64,000 bases of DNA, taken from positions 124,001-188,000 of the forward strand of contig CAYQDB010000003.1 in assembly GCA_964416195.1 (NCBI GenBank), written 5' to 3'. The notes beneath the pieces were generated by a model that had not been told where the DNA came from, searched no databases, and saw nothing but the letters and a program-made list of their open reading frames with translations. Each line of letters begins with the position of its first letter. Positions within the stretch are counted from its first letter, which is position 1. Source of the stretch: CAYQDB01 sp964416195. GTDB lineage: Bacteria > Zixibacteria > MSB-5A5 > GN15 > FEB-12. Below, in pieces: positions 37,538 to 46,077 of this stretch. Position numbers and translations under genes: made by a program.

Positions 37538-39518
37538 ACGGCTGACTGTTCTCATTCTGGTTGTCCTGTTGAAGGTCTCAGGCCTTCCAGGTACGTCCAC
37601 ATACGCCCGCGCATCTGAGAACGAGCCGCAGATCCATGTAATCTACCCTGAACCGGACCAGATAGTAACAGCGGTCGATTCCACATTTATTTTTGGACAT
37701 CTTACTTTCGGTGAAGATAAGAAGCTGGACAAGCTTGTCATTAATGGCCACATAGTGGAAGTGCATCCCGACGGAGGGTTCCTTGCTTTCCTTCCGGTCA
37801 CAGCGGGACGGTTCACGTTTCGACTTGATGCTTACCTCATTGAGAGTCCTCTCAGGCGAGATGGAAGAAGGACACCTCTATCGTCTGCGGGAACACACGA
37901 CGCTCATCTACACCTGACCAACTCCGTGACGGTGAGCATTCCAGAGCCGTTGCGACCGCTACCTTCAGACAGCCTGATGATTGCAATGGATTATCATGCC
38001 CCCACCGGGGACCTCGTGCTGGCGACCGGCGATATGCTCGAGGTTTCTTTTTATGGTACGCCTGGTTGTCGAGCCTGGTTTGCCATTCCGGAGGTTGTCG
38101 ACTCGGTACCGATGACTGAAACGGCACCGCGTCTGCAGGCGTACTGGGGAGAGTCGGTCTTTGGCGCGGGCGCAGTGCCTGATTCTCTGAAGATTGCAGG
38201 CATATACTCAGGCTTTTATGAAATACCCATCGGTGCCAGGTCTGATTCCGTGCGCATTCAGTACTACCTTGCACCACCACCACAGGTTGATATAATCAAG
38301 CGGTTTCTTCTTGAGCCGTTCGACACTACTGATGTCCGCCTGACGAAGTTCCTTGAGATGGGTGACACTACAATCGAGCGGAGGGAGAGTTCCTACACCG
38401 TTACAATAAACAACCCGGATTACCCGTTTACAGTAAGATTTGCTGATTCCGTCCAGATAGTGCGGTATGGCCCAGCAAAGGGATACTTGTCCATATTTCA
38501 ACCTAAAGGCGTCGAGGCCCTGGCTGTTGGGGCTGAAGGGGAGTGGTTCAAGATAAGGCTTTCCAAAACGCAGGTCGGTTGGGTAAAAAAGACGTCGGTT
38601 GAGAGACTACCGAAAGGCATCCTTCCCCCGAAATCACAGGTAAAGTCACTCCGTACGTATGGAGATAATGACGGGCTTGTTGTCGAGTTTCCGCTTTTAG
38701 GAAAACACCCCTTCCGTATTATCGAGGACGACAGGCGGACAATCCGTATTCAGCTTTTTGGCGTGACCAGTAATACCGACTGGATCCGCTATGACTTCAG
38801 TGACAAGCTCGTCCGCCTTGCCACCTGGTCGCAACCGGAGGAAGGCTTGTACGAACTGAAGCTGCAACTCACCCAGGACATCTGGGGATATGACAGCTAC
38901 TACGAGGGAAACACGTTTTACTTCCAGCTCAACAAGCCGCCTTGTAATATCAGGACACTGCGTGGCAAGACAATAGTCATCGACCCCGGTCATTCCAAAG
39001 ACCCAGGCGCTATTGGTCCCACCGGATACACCGAAGCTGAGGCAAATTTAGCCATTGCGCTGGCTTTGAGAAAGGAGCTGCAATCCAAGGGAGCGAAAGT
39101 GGTAATGACGCGGGAAGACGACAGTGATGTTGAATTGTATGATCGCCCCAAGATAGCCAAGATGAACAATGCCGATTTGTTTGTATCAGTGCATAATAAT
39201 GCGCTCCCAGACGGGGTCAATCCGTTTACCAACAATGGTACTTCAAGTTATTATTACCACCCCCACTCGCTGAAGCTGGCCAGATGCATTCACGCCGAGA
39301 TGCTCAAAGCCACCGGCCTTCCCGATCACGGACTGTACTATGGTAACCTGGCGGTCAATCGGCCGACACAGTATCCGGCGGTTTTGGTAGAATGCACCTT
39401 CATGATCATACCTGAACAGGAAGCTATGCTGAAAACAGATAAGTTCCGCAAGAAGCTGGCTAAGGCTATCACGCGAGGGATTAAGAGCTTTCTGAAGGAA
39501 TACGGCAATGGCCGCTGA
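37506..39518 (+). CDS. N-acetylmuramoyl-L-alanine amidase (Amidase_3) with long N-terminal region
   Basis: A 670 aa exported protein: a signal-like N-terminus (LTVLILVVLLKVSGLPGTSTYA) follows a GTG start inside the epimerase gene. The N-terminal ~480 residues comprise beta-rich and SH3-like parts (VEALAVGAEGEWFKIRLS, QVGWVKKTSVERL). The C-terminal catalytic domain has zinc ligands in DPGHSKDPGAIG (His), TEAEANLA (Glu), FVSVHNNA (His) and the catalytic VECTFMI (Glu). It removes stem peptides from glycan in the periplasm. Together with the NlpC peptidase and epimerase it forms a murein-breakdown chain. Confidence 0.88.
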   Translation: MTLSRSISATERLTVLILVVLLKVSGLPGTSTYARASENEPQIHVIYPEPDQIVTAVDSTFIFGHLTFGEDKKLDKLVINGHIVEVHPDGGFLAFLPVTAGRFTFRLDAYLIESPLRRDGRRTPLSSAGTHDAHLHLTNSVTVSIPEPLRPLPSDSLMIAMDYHAPTGDLVLATGDMLEVSFYGTPGCRAWFAIPEVVDSVPMTETAPRLQAYWGESVFGAGAVPDSLKIAGIYSGFYEIPIGARSDSVRIQYYLAPPPQVDIIKRFLLEPFDTTDVRLTKFLEMGDTTIERRESSYTVTINNPDYPFTVRFADSVQIVRYGPAKGYLSIFQPKGVEALAVGAEGEWFKIRLSKTQVGWVKKTSVERLPKGILPPKSQVKSLRTYGDNDGLVVEFPLLGKHPFRIIEDDRRTIRIQLFGVTSNTDWIRYDFSDKLVRLATWSQPEEGLYELKLQLTQDIWGYDSYYEGNTFYFQLNKPPCNIRTLRGKTIVIDPGHSKDPGAIGPTGYTEAEANLAIALALRKELQSKGAKVVMTREDDSDVELYDRPKIAKMNNADLFVSVHNNALPDGVNPFTNNGTSSYYYHPHSLKLARCIHAEMLKATGLPDHGLYYGNLAVNRPTQYPAVLVECTFMIIPEQEAMLKTDKFRKKLAKAITRGIKSFLKEYGNGR

Positions 39519-39762
39519 AGAGACAAAATCTCAATCTAAAAAGAAACAGCCCTTCTGGCTGGTTTACTTTTCGTTACTGTTGGCTGGCCTGTTGTTGCTT
39601 GCCGATGCCTACCATTTTGCTCACCTGGATTGGTGGACAGCAAGGCTCGGTATCGCCCTCATCTATTCGGCGGTGAGCCTGTTCATTGGTAATGGTCGCA
39701 CTGCCGGCTTTGTTGCAGCCGCTATAGTCTGGATAGCCGTGATCGCCACTATCTTTGTGTAA
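39508..39762 (+). CDS. Small membrane protein, unknown
   Basis: The 84 aa have a charged N-terminus (MAAEETKSQSKKKQ) and about three hydrophobic segments (WLVYFSLLLAGLLLLADAY, LGIALIYSAVSLFIG, AGFVAAAIVWIAVIATIFV). The start overlaps the end of the amidase gene. No family is recognised. Position suggests it belongs to the murein cluster, perhaps a helper in the membrane. This is inference. Confidence 0.65.
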   Translation: MAAEETKSQSKKKQPFWLVYFSLLLAGLLLLADAYHFAHLDWWTARLGIALIYSAVSLFIGNGRTAGFVAAAIVWIAVIATIFV

Positions 39763-39941
39763 ACAAGGGTTCTTTTTATCGTGTTGCCGATGATCTCAAT
39801 GAGCAGGGAATAATAGATTACGAGACTGTCAGGCACGTTGCATGATACAAGGCCAGATAGGCTGTACATTTTACCTTGTTCCGGCAGTTCCAAACGGATA
39901 TTTTCCACAGTATATAGGAGAAAAGATTGAGGAAGTAAAAC

Positions 39942-40010
39942 ATGGATGTGAACGACTTGATCCAACCGGGCGTTAATCCACTTGTATTTACGGTAAGCGC
40001 TAATATGTGA
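39942..40010 (+). CDS. Possible small ORF of 22 codons
   Basis: An ATG at 39942 follows GAGGAAG (39929-39935) at good spacing and reads to TGA at 40008-40010, two bases before the ribosome site of the next gene. The sequence MDVNDLIQPGVNPLVFTVSA is not recognised. It may be a leader peptide or chance. The rest of the 262-base gap shows no other gene. Confidence 0.3.
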   Translation: MDVNDLIQPGVNPLVFTVSANM

Positions 40011-40024
40011 CGGGAGATTATCCC

Positions 40025-40861
40025 ATGCCGTTTGTTCTCATCGAGGGGACTTTTCATATACAGGGATACGACCCGGATGGCGACTCGATAAAGTTCCGAG
40101 CACGCAACAAAGCAAACTGGCGGAAACTCAAAGGGCGCAGGCTAAGGCTGAACAAAAGCGAGCATGTCCAACTCCGTTTCGAGGGTGTCGATGCTCTCGA
40201 AGTCCATTACAACGGAACACACCAACCGCTGAATTTTGCCAACCAAGCCACTGACTATATGCTCACTGTCCTTGGAATAACCGATGTGCGCTGGAAACTG
40301 GATCGGAGCGAAGTCTTATCGGTTGACGATGGCAGTCCCGGCTACATACTGGCCAGAAGAACAGATAAACACGGACGGCCAGTGGCCTTCGTTTTCGCAG
40401 GAGGTTCCGGCAAGAGAGATGGGTCTGCCGTTTTTCTGAACACGAAAATTCTCAGGAAAAGCGTCAACTACAAGCTTTTGGCTGAAGGGCTGGCGTATCC
40501 GATGTATTACGATGGTTTATTCTCAGACCTACGGGACGCCATGACGATGGCAGTCGGCAGGGCTCGTCATGCAGATAGAGGCATCTGGCCCTATGATTGG
40601 ACAACTGTTGGGGTGCTGGTTAAGAGCATAGAATCGATTTCAAACGAATATGTTGTCATGCCGAAACTATTCCGGCGGATGGTCAATTATCTTGAAAACC
40701 AATCCAGCATCAGAGGGCTTAAGGATCACCTATCTCGGAATCCGGAGCGAATACTCATTCTGTCAACCGGCCATGTAACCAATCTTGACACGGTAATTGA
40801 AGAGCGGGGGAGAACGGTTCAATTGACTACAGCCCCGGAGGACTTGGTATTCTTTCGTTAG
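40025..40861 (+). CDS. Thermonuclease (SNase) family protein
   Basis: The 278 aa hold an SNase-like domain with the catalytic set in place: DPDGDS (D18/D20), R51 in QLRFEGVD, D56 and E59 (VDALE in place of VDTPE), and R118 in DKHGRPVAF. LLAEGLAYPMYYDGLFSDLRD and ARHADRGIW also match the fold. No signal peptide is present, so cytosolic, unlike staphylococcal nuclease. About 70 residues follow the domain. The ATG at 40025 has GGGAG upstream. An in-frame GTG at 40007 is less good. Likely a phosphodiesterase on DNA or RNA. Confidence 0.78.
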   Translation: MPFVLIEGTFHIQGYDPDGDSIKFRARNKANWRKLKGRRLRLNKSEHVQLRFEGVDALEVHYNGTHQPLNFANQATDYMLTVLGITDVRWKLDRSEVLSVDDGSPGYILARRTDKHGRPVAFVFAGGSGKRDGSAVFLNTKILRKSVNYKLLAEGLAYPMYYDGLFSDLRDAMTMAVGRARHADRGIWPYDWTTVGVLVKSIESISNEYVVMPKLFRRMVNYLENQSSIRGLKDHLSRNPERILILSTGHVTNLDTVIEERGRTVQLTTAPEDLVFFR

Positions 40862-40883
40862 TAGAATCAGTTCCTGGAAAGGG

Positions 40884-40912
40884 TTGACAATTCAGCTATC
40901 ACTCAGTAGGCT
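40884..40912 (+). promoter_or_regulatory. Candidate promoter for the TrmH gene
   Basis: TTGACA (40884-40889), 17-base spacer, TAGGCT (40907-40912). The -35 is perfect, the -10 is weak. It lies about 35 bases before the start at 40946. Confidence 0.4.
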
Positions 40913-40945
40913 AAAGTCACAGCTCAAGTGCAACGAGGTAGATAC

Positions 40946-41530
40946 GTGAGGCAGAAATCACGATCAGGGTCTTTCAGGGTGCATAAGCATACTGATTTCG
41001 CTGTCGATGTTGCCATGCGGAACGAAGAGGATCTCTTCAACCTGATCGAGCGCCTGGAACAACCGCCTTTTTTGTTGATCCTGGACGGTGTGCAGGACCC
41101 ACACAACCTGGGAGCCTGTTTGCGCTCGGCGGATGCGGCAGGCATACAGGCGGTAGTTGTTCCCAAAGATCGATCAGTTTCGCTTACCGACACAGTACGG
41201 AGAATTGCCTGCGGTGCAGCAGAGAACGTGCCGTTTATTACTGTTACGAATCTTGTGCGCACTCTGAAACAGCTAAAAACAGCCGGTCTCTGGCTGGTAG
41301 GAACAGCTGACCAAGCTGAGCAGAGCCTATACGACATCGACTTGAAAGGGCCACTGGCGCTGGTGGTGGGAGCGGAGGGGAAAGGGCTGAGGCGTTTGAC
41401 CCGCGAGGCCTGCGATTTTCTTATCCATATTCCTATGGCCGGCTCGGTCGAATGCCTCAACGTGTCGGTGGCAACGGGTGTTTGTCTGTTCGAGGCTGTT
41501 CGGCAACGAAGGGAAACCGGCCAAAAATAA
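40946..41530 (+). CDS. TrmH-family RNA 2'-O-methyltransferase (RlmB-like, short)
   Basis: SPOUT methyltransferase that most likely modifies 23S rRNA, with SAM bound in a deep knot. From GTG 40946 the protein is about 194 aa. Motif 1 LILDGVQDPHNLGACLRSADAAG, motif 2 LALVVGAEGKGLRRL and motif 3 IPMAGSVECLNVSVATGVCLFEA are all present. RlmB proteins usually have ~240-250 aa with an N-terminal L30e-like substrate domain, which is missing here. A GTG at 40928 is also in frame, but 40946 follows GAGGTA. It may be a different TrmH subgroup that lacks the extra domain. Confidence 0.82.
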   Translation: MRQKSRSGSFRVHKHTDFAVDVAMRNEEDLFNLIERLEQPPFLLILDGVQDPHNLGACLRSADAAGIQAVVVPKDRSVSLTDTVRRIACGAAENVPFITVTNLVRTLKQLKTAGLWLVGTADQAEQSLYDIDLKGPLALVVGAEGKGLRRLTREACDFLIHIPMAGSVECLNVSVATGVCLFEAVRQRRETGQK

Positions 41531-41906
41531 CGCCCCGCCAAGAGAACGCTTTGACGAGGCTTAGTGCTTCCTGGATAATACCACCCCTGTTTTCCGCTCG
41601 CATCCAAGGAGTGGCGCTCTTTTCCGCTCAAAGGCGCTTGACTGGTAGCCGGATGTAAGTAACCTTGAATCCAGGTATTTGTCAAGAAGAATGATCGTAA
41701 CTCATTATGCAACTCATCGATGATGAAAACAGAAGAAATAATGACAATCCGATTAAACAACACAAATGACAAAATCGTCTTAGAACCGAGAAAAGGATGG
41801 TATTGACAAGGTTTGTATTTGTAACTATATTGTAAGCACTATTCGTATGCAGCACAGGACAATGGGGAAACGACCTAAACAATTTCTTAAGGTGGAAGGA
41901 GCAATC
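41531..41906. other. Intergenic region upstream of the large secreted protein
   Basis: No gene. It holds the promoter at 41803-41831 and a ~70-base leader before the start at 41907. No strong terminator for the TrmH gene was found. Confidence 0.5.
41803..41831 (+). promoter_or_regulatory. Strong sigma-70-like promoter
   Basis: TTGACA (41803-41808), 17-base spacer, TATATT (41826-41831), one base off a perfect -10. It is placed 76 bases before the ATG at 41907. Confidence 0.8.
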
Positions 41907-44900
41907 ATGGCTAAGAAGGCGACAATCAGATTCTTGCTTTTCTTCGTTTTCTCTCTTGCAATTACTGCAGGATCCTTCGGGCGAACTCAATTGGACAGAG
42001 AATCGACAAAAACCCCGGAAGGCAGCCTGACTGCCGGTCCCCCGGCCCACTGTGTCGCCGGTCATCGGGTGGGGAAGATATCGTTAGGTGTCAACAACAA
42101 CGGCACCATAGGGACGGGGTTTTGGGGAGTAGAGTGGTACTTACAACCCCGAGACTATTTCACTGGCGAGTATGTCCCTTCGTGTGAGTACCCCAAAGGT
42201 TCAAATACCACCTATCTGTATGAGGGTGCCCTGTGGATCGGTGCGGTGGTGGGGCAAGACACACTAGTGTCGGTAGGTGCTGATGGCTGGCAGGCTGTTC
42301 AGGAGATGTTTCCCGACGATGAAAGTTCTGCAATCATCATAAAAAGGTCAATCCTCGATGGTGATCCAGACGCTGTTTCAGAGGAAGATTACATCTTTAA
42401 CTACGCAGATACATTCACGCAGGGCGTGTCCAATGACTACTTCGGACGTCCGCACAAACCACTCAATATTGAGATAACCCAGAGTTCCTATGCCTGGTCT
42501 TATGCCTATGCGGAAGATTTTGTGCTGTTTGATCTGGGCATCAAGAACATCGGCACGCAAACGCTCAATGATGTATACATGGGCATTTATGTCGATGGTG
42601 ATGTCTACTATACCGGCAGTGGAACTGGGTTCCAGGATGATGTCTGTGGGTTCCGGCAAACTGTGCAGATGCACTACGGCCCATGTGTATTCATGGATTC
42701 AGTGAATATGGCCTGGATTGCAGACAACGATGGTGATCTGTATACGCAGAAACCACTCCCGAATGTCACAGCTACAAGCCTTCTTCGTGTTCCTATTTCA
42801 ACGCCTGACATCTCTTTCAATTGGTGGGCGAGTAATGGTAGCTCTGCTCTCGATTTTGGCCCCAGAATGCGACCCACACCCGGCGACCCATTCCGTGATT
42901 TCGGCACCGGTGGACTGGGCACTCCTGAAGGGGATGTAAATAAGTACTACATCATGCGGCACCGGGAGATCGACTATGACCAAATCTACACCTCAATTAT
43001 TTCACCCTCTAACCCGGTATGGCTTTATCCTAATCAGGCAATTGCCCACGACCTCACCGATGGTTTTGATACCCGCTATCTCCTGTCGTTCGGGCCGTTT
43101 GATATAGCCGCGGGTCAGACTCTTCCGGTTACTTTTGCCTATGTTGGAGGGGAGTATTTCCATATCGATCCCAACAATCTTCAGAACCTACCGGATAACC
43201 CTGAACAGTATTATGCCAACCTGAATTTCTCCGATCTGGCCAACAATGCCCGCTGGGCATCGTGGATATATGACAATCCGGGTGTTGACACTGATGGCGA
43301 TGGTTATGCGGGGAAGTTCCATGTCTGCTATCAGGATTGCACAATGATCATCGACTCTACCATTGACACTACCTGGTATGAGGGTGATGGTGTTGGTTAC
43401 GCCAGTGTCGATACTTTCTGGTATGAAGGTGATGGTGTCCCCGATTTCAGAGGTGCCGCGCCGCCTCCTGCGCCGAAGTTCTGGCTTGAGCCAAAAGTTG
43501 GCGCTCTGCATGTTCGATGGAATGGATTGGCTTCTGAAACAACGCCTGATTTGTTCTGGCACAAAGTTGATTTTGAAGGATATCGCGTCTATCTGGCTCA
43601 GAATTGTTTTGCACCCAGTTTTTCAATGGTAGCTTCCTACGACCTTGAAGACTACTACAAGTATACCTTTAATCAATGGTCAGGTCAGTTCGAGTTGAGA
43701 AACAATCCCTTTACCCTTGAAGAACTTCGTTGTCTCTACGGAAGTGGCCCTGATCCATGCTACGACACTACGTTTGACCCAAACCTGTATACTTCCTCAA
43801 ACCCCTTCATTCACCCTATCTTTCCCGATTCCATCTTCTACTTCAAACCGGTGGCCCTAAACCCTGAACTGTGTGTAACAACGCCAATTTGCAAGATATA
43901 TCCCGATGCGGAGTATCCATCAACTCTCGATCCTAATCATGCTCAACCGGGCGAGTTGACCGATGACGGGTATTTCAAGTATTTCGAGTATGAAATGACA
44001 ATTGAGAACCTCCTGCCGGAAGTTCTTTACTACGTCAATGTTACTGCCTTCGACTTTGGCAACGTACTGGCAAATGTATCTCCGTTGGAGACATCGGTGA
44101 CAGAAGGACCGCAGAGCGCATATCCGTTGTCCCAATCTGTGATCATTCCTACCAACGAGTGGATAAACGTTTACTGTGCTCATCCGCAGCTAAACAACGT
44201 GCCTCTTGCAGCAGGTGACATCATCACAGCTTACGATCCGGATAGTGTCCTCTGCGGTATTGATACAGTCAGGGCAGATGGCTCCTTTGGGTTTATGCCG
44301 ATCTATCGTGACGATCCGTACTCCAACATTGACGAAGGCGCGGAACCAGGTGATACTATCACGTTCGAGATCAACGGCGAAGAGGCTTTCCCTGAACCAC
44401 CTGTTATCTGGACTGCCAGTGCTGATGAGTTCGAGGTCTGCACGTTTGCCACCGAATACTGCGTGCTGATTTATTTGCACGAAGGCTGGAACTTGATTTC
44501 GTGGAATGTGGCCTACAGCGACGACATCTGGCCGATCGTGGCGCAGCTTGGACGATGTGATTGTCTCGACTTCATCCTGAGTTTTGACAGGGAGGCGCTG
44601 ACGTATGATCCACACCTTCCCCAGTTCTCCACTCTTGACAGTGTTGACTATTACCACGGCTATTGGTTTAAACTAAACCGCGAGGCACCGTGGCCGATAG
44701 AGATATGCGGCGCCAAGATCAGTGAATTGGAATACATCCCGATATATCAGGGGTGGAATCTGGTTAGTTATTGGCCTGATCGTACCTTGCCGGTCGAGGA
44801 AGGATTTGAGTCGATTCTGAACTACTTAGAAGTAGCCCTTGGATATGATTACGGCGGTCTTACCTGGATTCCCGGCGACACTCTCTTCAACACTCTGCGG

Positions 44901-45632
44901 GACTTGATGCAATTGTTCGGCTACTGGGCTCGAACCTTCGACGATGCCATGCTCCTGTATCCGGGCTGGGTTGGTCCAATTGTGTCTTCTGAAGCAAAGG
45001 CCACGTTGATTGCTCAAGACAATATGGCGCCATCGCGGAGGTGGATGTCAATTTATGGTTCCAATATAACCCTCGATGGCAAACCACTGAAAAACGGCGC
45101 TACCATCGACGCCTATTCCGAAGGGGGTGTTCATTGTGGAAGCGGTCACTACGCCGATGGTATCTTGAAGTTCACTCCGGTATACGGGAGCGACGATATC
45201 GTCAAGACGACCGCCAACTATCCAAAAGATGGCGACCCTGTTACACTTTATGTGAACGACACAAGGGTGTATCCTGATATTGAGTGGGCGGGCCATGGCA
45301 GCCGGGTGAATGTCGACCACTTATTCAGTAGCACGTCGACAGCAATCCTGCCCGACAGTTATAAGCTGTCACAGAACTATCCTAACCCGTTTAACCCGAG
45401 CACCGAGATCTCTTTCAGTCTTCCGGTAGCAGGCCAGGTGAAGCTGGAGATTTACAATGTCCTCGGCCAGAGGGTTACCACGCTGGCAGATGGGCTTTTT
45501 GAGGCCGGTGAGCACGTTGTCCTCTGGGATGGTAAGGATATCAGTGGTAGCGCTGTTTCCAGCGGTATCTATCTGTATCGCCTGCAGGCAGGAGAGTTCA
45601 CAGAAACGAAGAAAATGATGCTACTAAAATAA
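41907..45632 (+). CDS. Large secreted modular protein with YPNPFNP (type IX-like) C-terminal sorting domain
   Basis: A 1241 aa exported protein. The ATG at 41907 follows GGAAGGAG and gives a signal peptide (RFLLFFVFSLAITAGSFG). The N-terminal part (~60-560) is beta-rich and aromatic and is not assigned. Then comes a tandem module: a WINVYC..PLAAGDIITAYD unit near 750, a GWNLISW unit near 860, a second GWNLVSYW unit near 948, and a second WMSIYG..PLKNGATIDAYS unit near 1044. The C-terminal ~90 residues (from QNYPNPFNPSTEISFSLP to FTETKKMMLLK) are the FlgD-like/Por sorting domain of FCB-group secretion. Function unknown. Confidence 0.8.
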   Translation: MAKKATIRFLLFFVFSLAITAGSFGRTQLDRESTKTPEGSLTAGPPAHCVAGHRVGKISLGVNNNGTIGTGFWGVEWYLQPRDYFTGEYVPSCEYPKGSNTTYLYEGALWIGAVVGQDTLVSVGADGWQAVQEMFPDDESSAIIIKRSILDGDPDAVSEEDYIFNYADTFTQGVSNDYFGRPHKPLNIEITQSSYAWSYAYAEDFVLFDLGIKNIGTQTLNDVYMGIYVDGDVYYTGSGTGFQDDVCGFRQTVQMHYGPCVFMDSVNMAWIADNDGDLYTQKPLPNVTATSLLRVPISTPDISFNWWASNGSSALDFGPRMRPTPGDPFRDFGTGGLGTPEGDVNKYYIMRHREIDYDQIYTSIISPSNPVWLYPNQAIAHDLTDGFDTRYLLSFGPFDIAAGQTLPVTFAYVGGEYFHIDPNNLQNLPDNPEQYYANLNFSDLANNARWASWIYDNPGVDTDGDGYAGKFHVCYQDCTMIIDSTIDTTWYEGDGVGYASVDTFWYEGDGVPDFRGAAPPPAPKFWLEPKVGALHVRWNGLASETTPDLFWHKVDFEGYRVYLAQNCFAPSFSMVASYDLEDYYKYTFNQWSGQFELRNNPFTLEELRCLYGSGPDPCYDTTFDPNLYTSSNPFIHPIFPDSIFYFKPVALNPELCVTTPICKIYPDAEYPSTLDPNHAQPGELTDDGYFKYFEYEMTIENLLPEVLYYVNVTAFDFGNVLANVSPLETSVTEGPQSAYPLSQSVIIPTNEWINVYCAHPQLNNVPLAAGDIITAYDPDSVLCGIDTVRADGSFGFMPIYRDDPYSNIDEGAEPGDTITFEINGEEAFPEPPVIWTASADEFEVCTFATEYCVLIYLHEGWNLISWNVAYSDDIWPIVAQLGRCDCLDFILSFDREALTYDPHLPQFSTLDSVDYYHGYWFKLNREAPWPIEICGAKISELEYIPIYQGWNLVSYWPDRTLPVEEGFESILNYLEVALGYDYGGLTWIPGDTLFNTLRDLMQLFGYWARTFDDAMLLYPGWVGPIVSSEAKATLIAQDNMAPSRRWMSIYGSNITLDGKPLKNGATIDAYSEGGVHCGSGHYADGILKFTPVYGSDDIVKTTANYPKDGDPVTLYVNDTRVYPDIEWAGHGSRVNVDHLFSSTSTAILPDSYKLSQNYPNPFNPSTEISFSLPVAGQVKLEIYNVLGQRVTTLADGLFEAGEHVVLWDGKDISGSAVSSGIYLYRLQAGEFTETKKMMLLK

Positions 45633-45666
45633 GCAGATCGGAAGTTTGGATAGTCGTCTAACAGAA

Positions 45667-45699
45667 CCGGCCTCCCTTCACTAATGCAAGGGGGGCCGG
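45667..45699. repeat. Hairpin after the large secreted protein
   Basis: CCGGCCTCCCTT pairs with AAGGGGGGCCGG across a nine-base loop, one G-T pair. There is no U-tract, so terminator function is uncertain. Confidence 0.55.
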
Positions 45700-45722
45700 A
45701 GTGGTTCGGGGCAGGAAAATAA

Positions 45723-45750
45723 TTGACAATATCCGTCTTCGCTATACATT
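45723..45750 (+). promoter_or_regulatory. Sigma-70-like promoter upstream of the signal-peptide ORF
   Basis: TTGACA (45723-45728), 16-base spacer, TACATT (45745-45750). It lies about 90 bases before the ATG at 45840. Confidence 0.5.
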
Positions 45751-45839
45751 GCGAGTAGAGGACTCTACTAATCTGTGTACTTCGGTCACAATCGGGCTCG
45801 TGCTCGCGCCGTATGCACCAGGAACAAGGAGTATTAGAT

Positions 45840-46055
45840 ATGAGAATCAAGTACCTGTATACGCTTGTGATTTTGCTGGCCCTGGCTTCGGTACCTGTTC
45901 AGGTGCAAATACCGGATCCGGGCACAGGGGATACCGTTGAGCTGGTACTGACGGTAGGTCCGGACGCCAATGCCGGCCAGATGCAGGTACAAGTTTATCG
46001 TACAGTGTATAGTAAAGAGTATGCTAAACGCTCAACCATTCATGTCAACTGTTGA
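45840..46055 (+). pseudogene. Signal-peptide ORF, probable 5' remnant of a secreted protein
   Basis: A 71-codon ORF with a very good ribosome site (AAGGAG, 45826-45831) and a clear signal peptide (MRIKYLYTLVILLALASVPVQ). It continues with DTVELVLTVGPDANAGQMQV, a mature start like those of larger secreted FCB proteins, then ends soon in a less protein-like tail (YSKEYAKRSTIHVNC). It looks like the 5' end of a larger gene whose body has been lost or shifted. A genuine small exported protein cannot be ruled out. The next gene starts 22 bases later. Confidence 0.45.
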
Positions 46056-46077
46056 CCAAGTCAAGAAGGAGCACAAA

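Noticed and set aside
40924..41772. 282-codon minus-strand frame across the TrmH gene
   Set aside because: Antisense to three intact SPOUT motifs; low-complexity and arginine/serine-rich translation typical of shadows.
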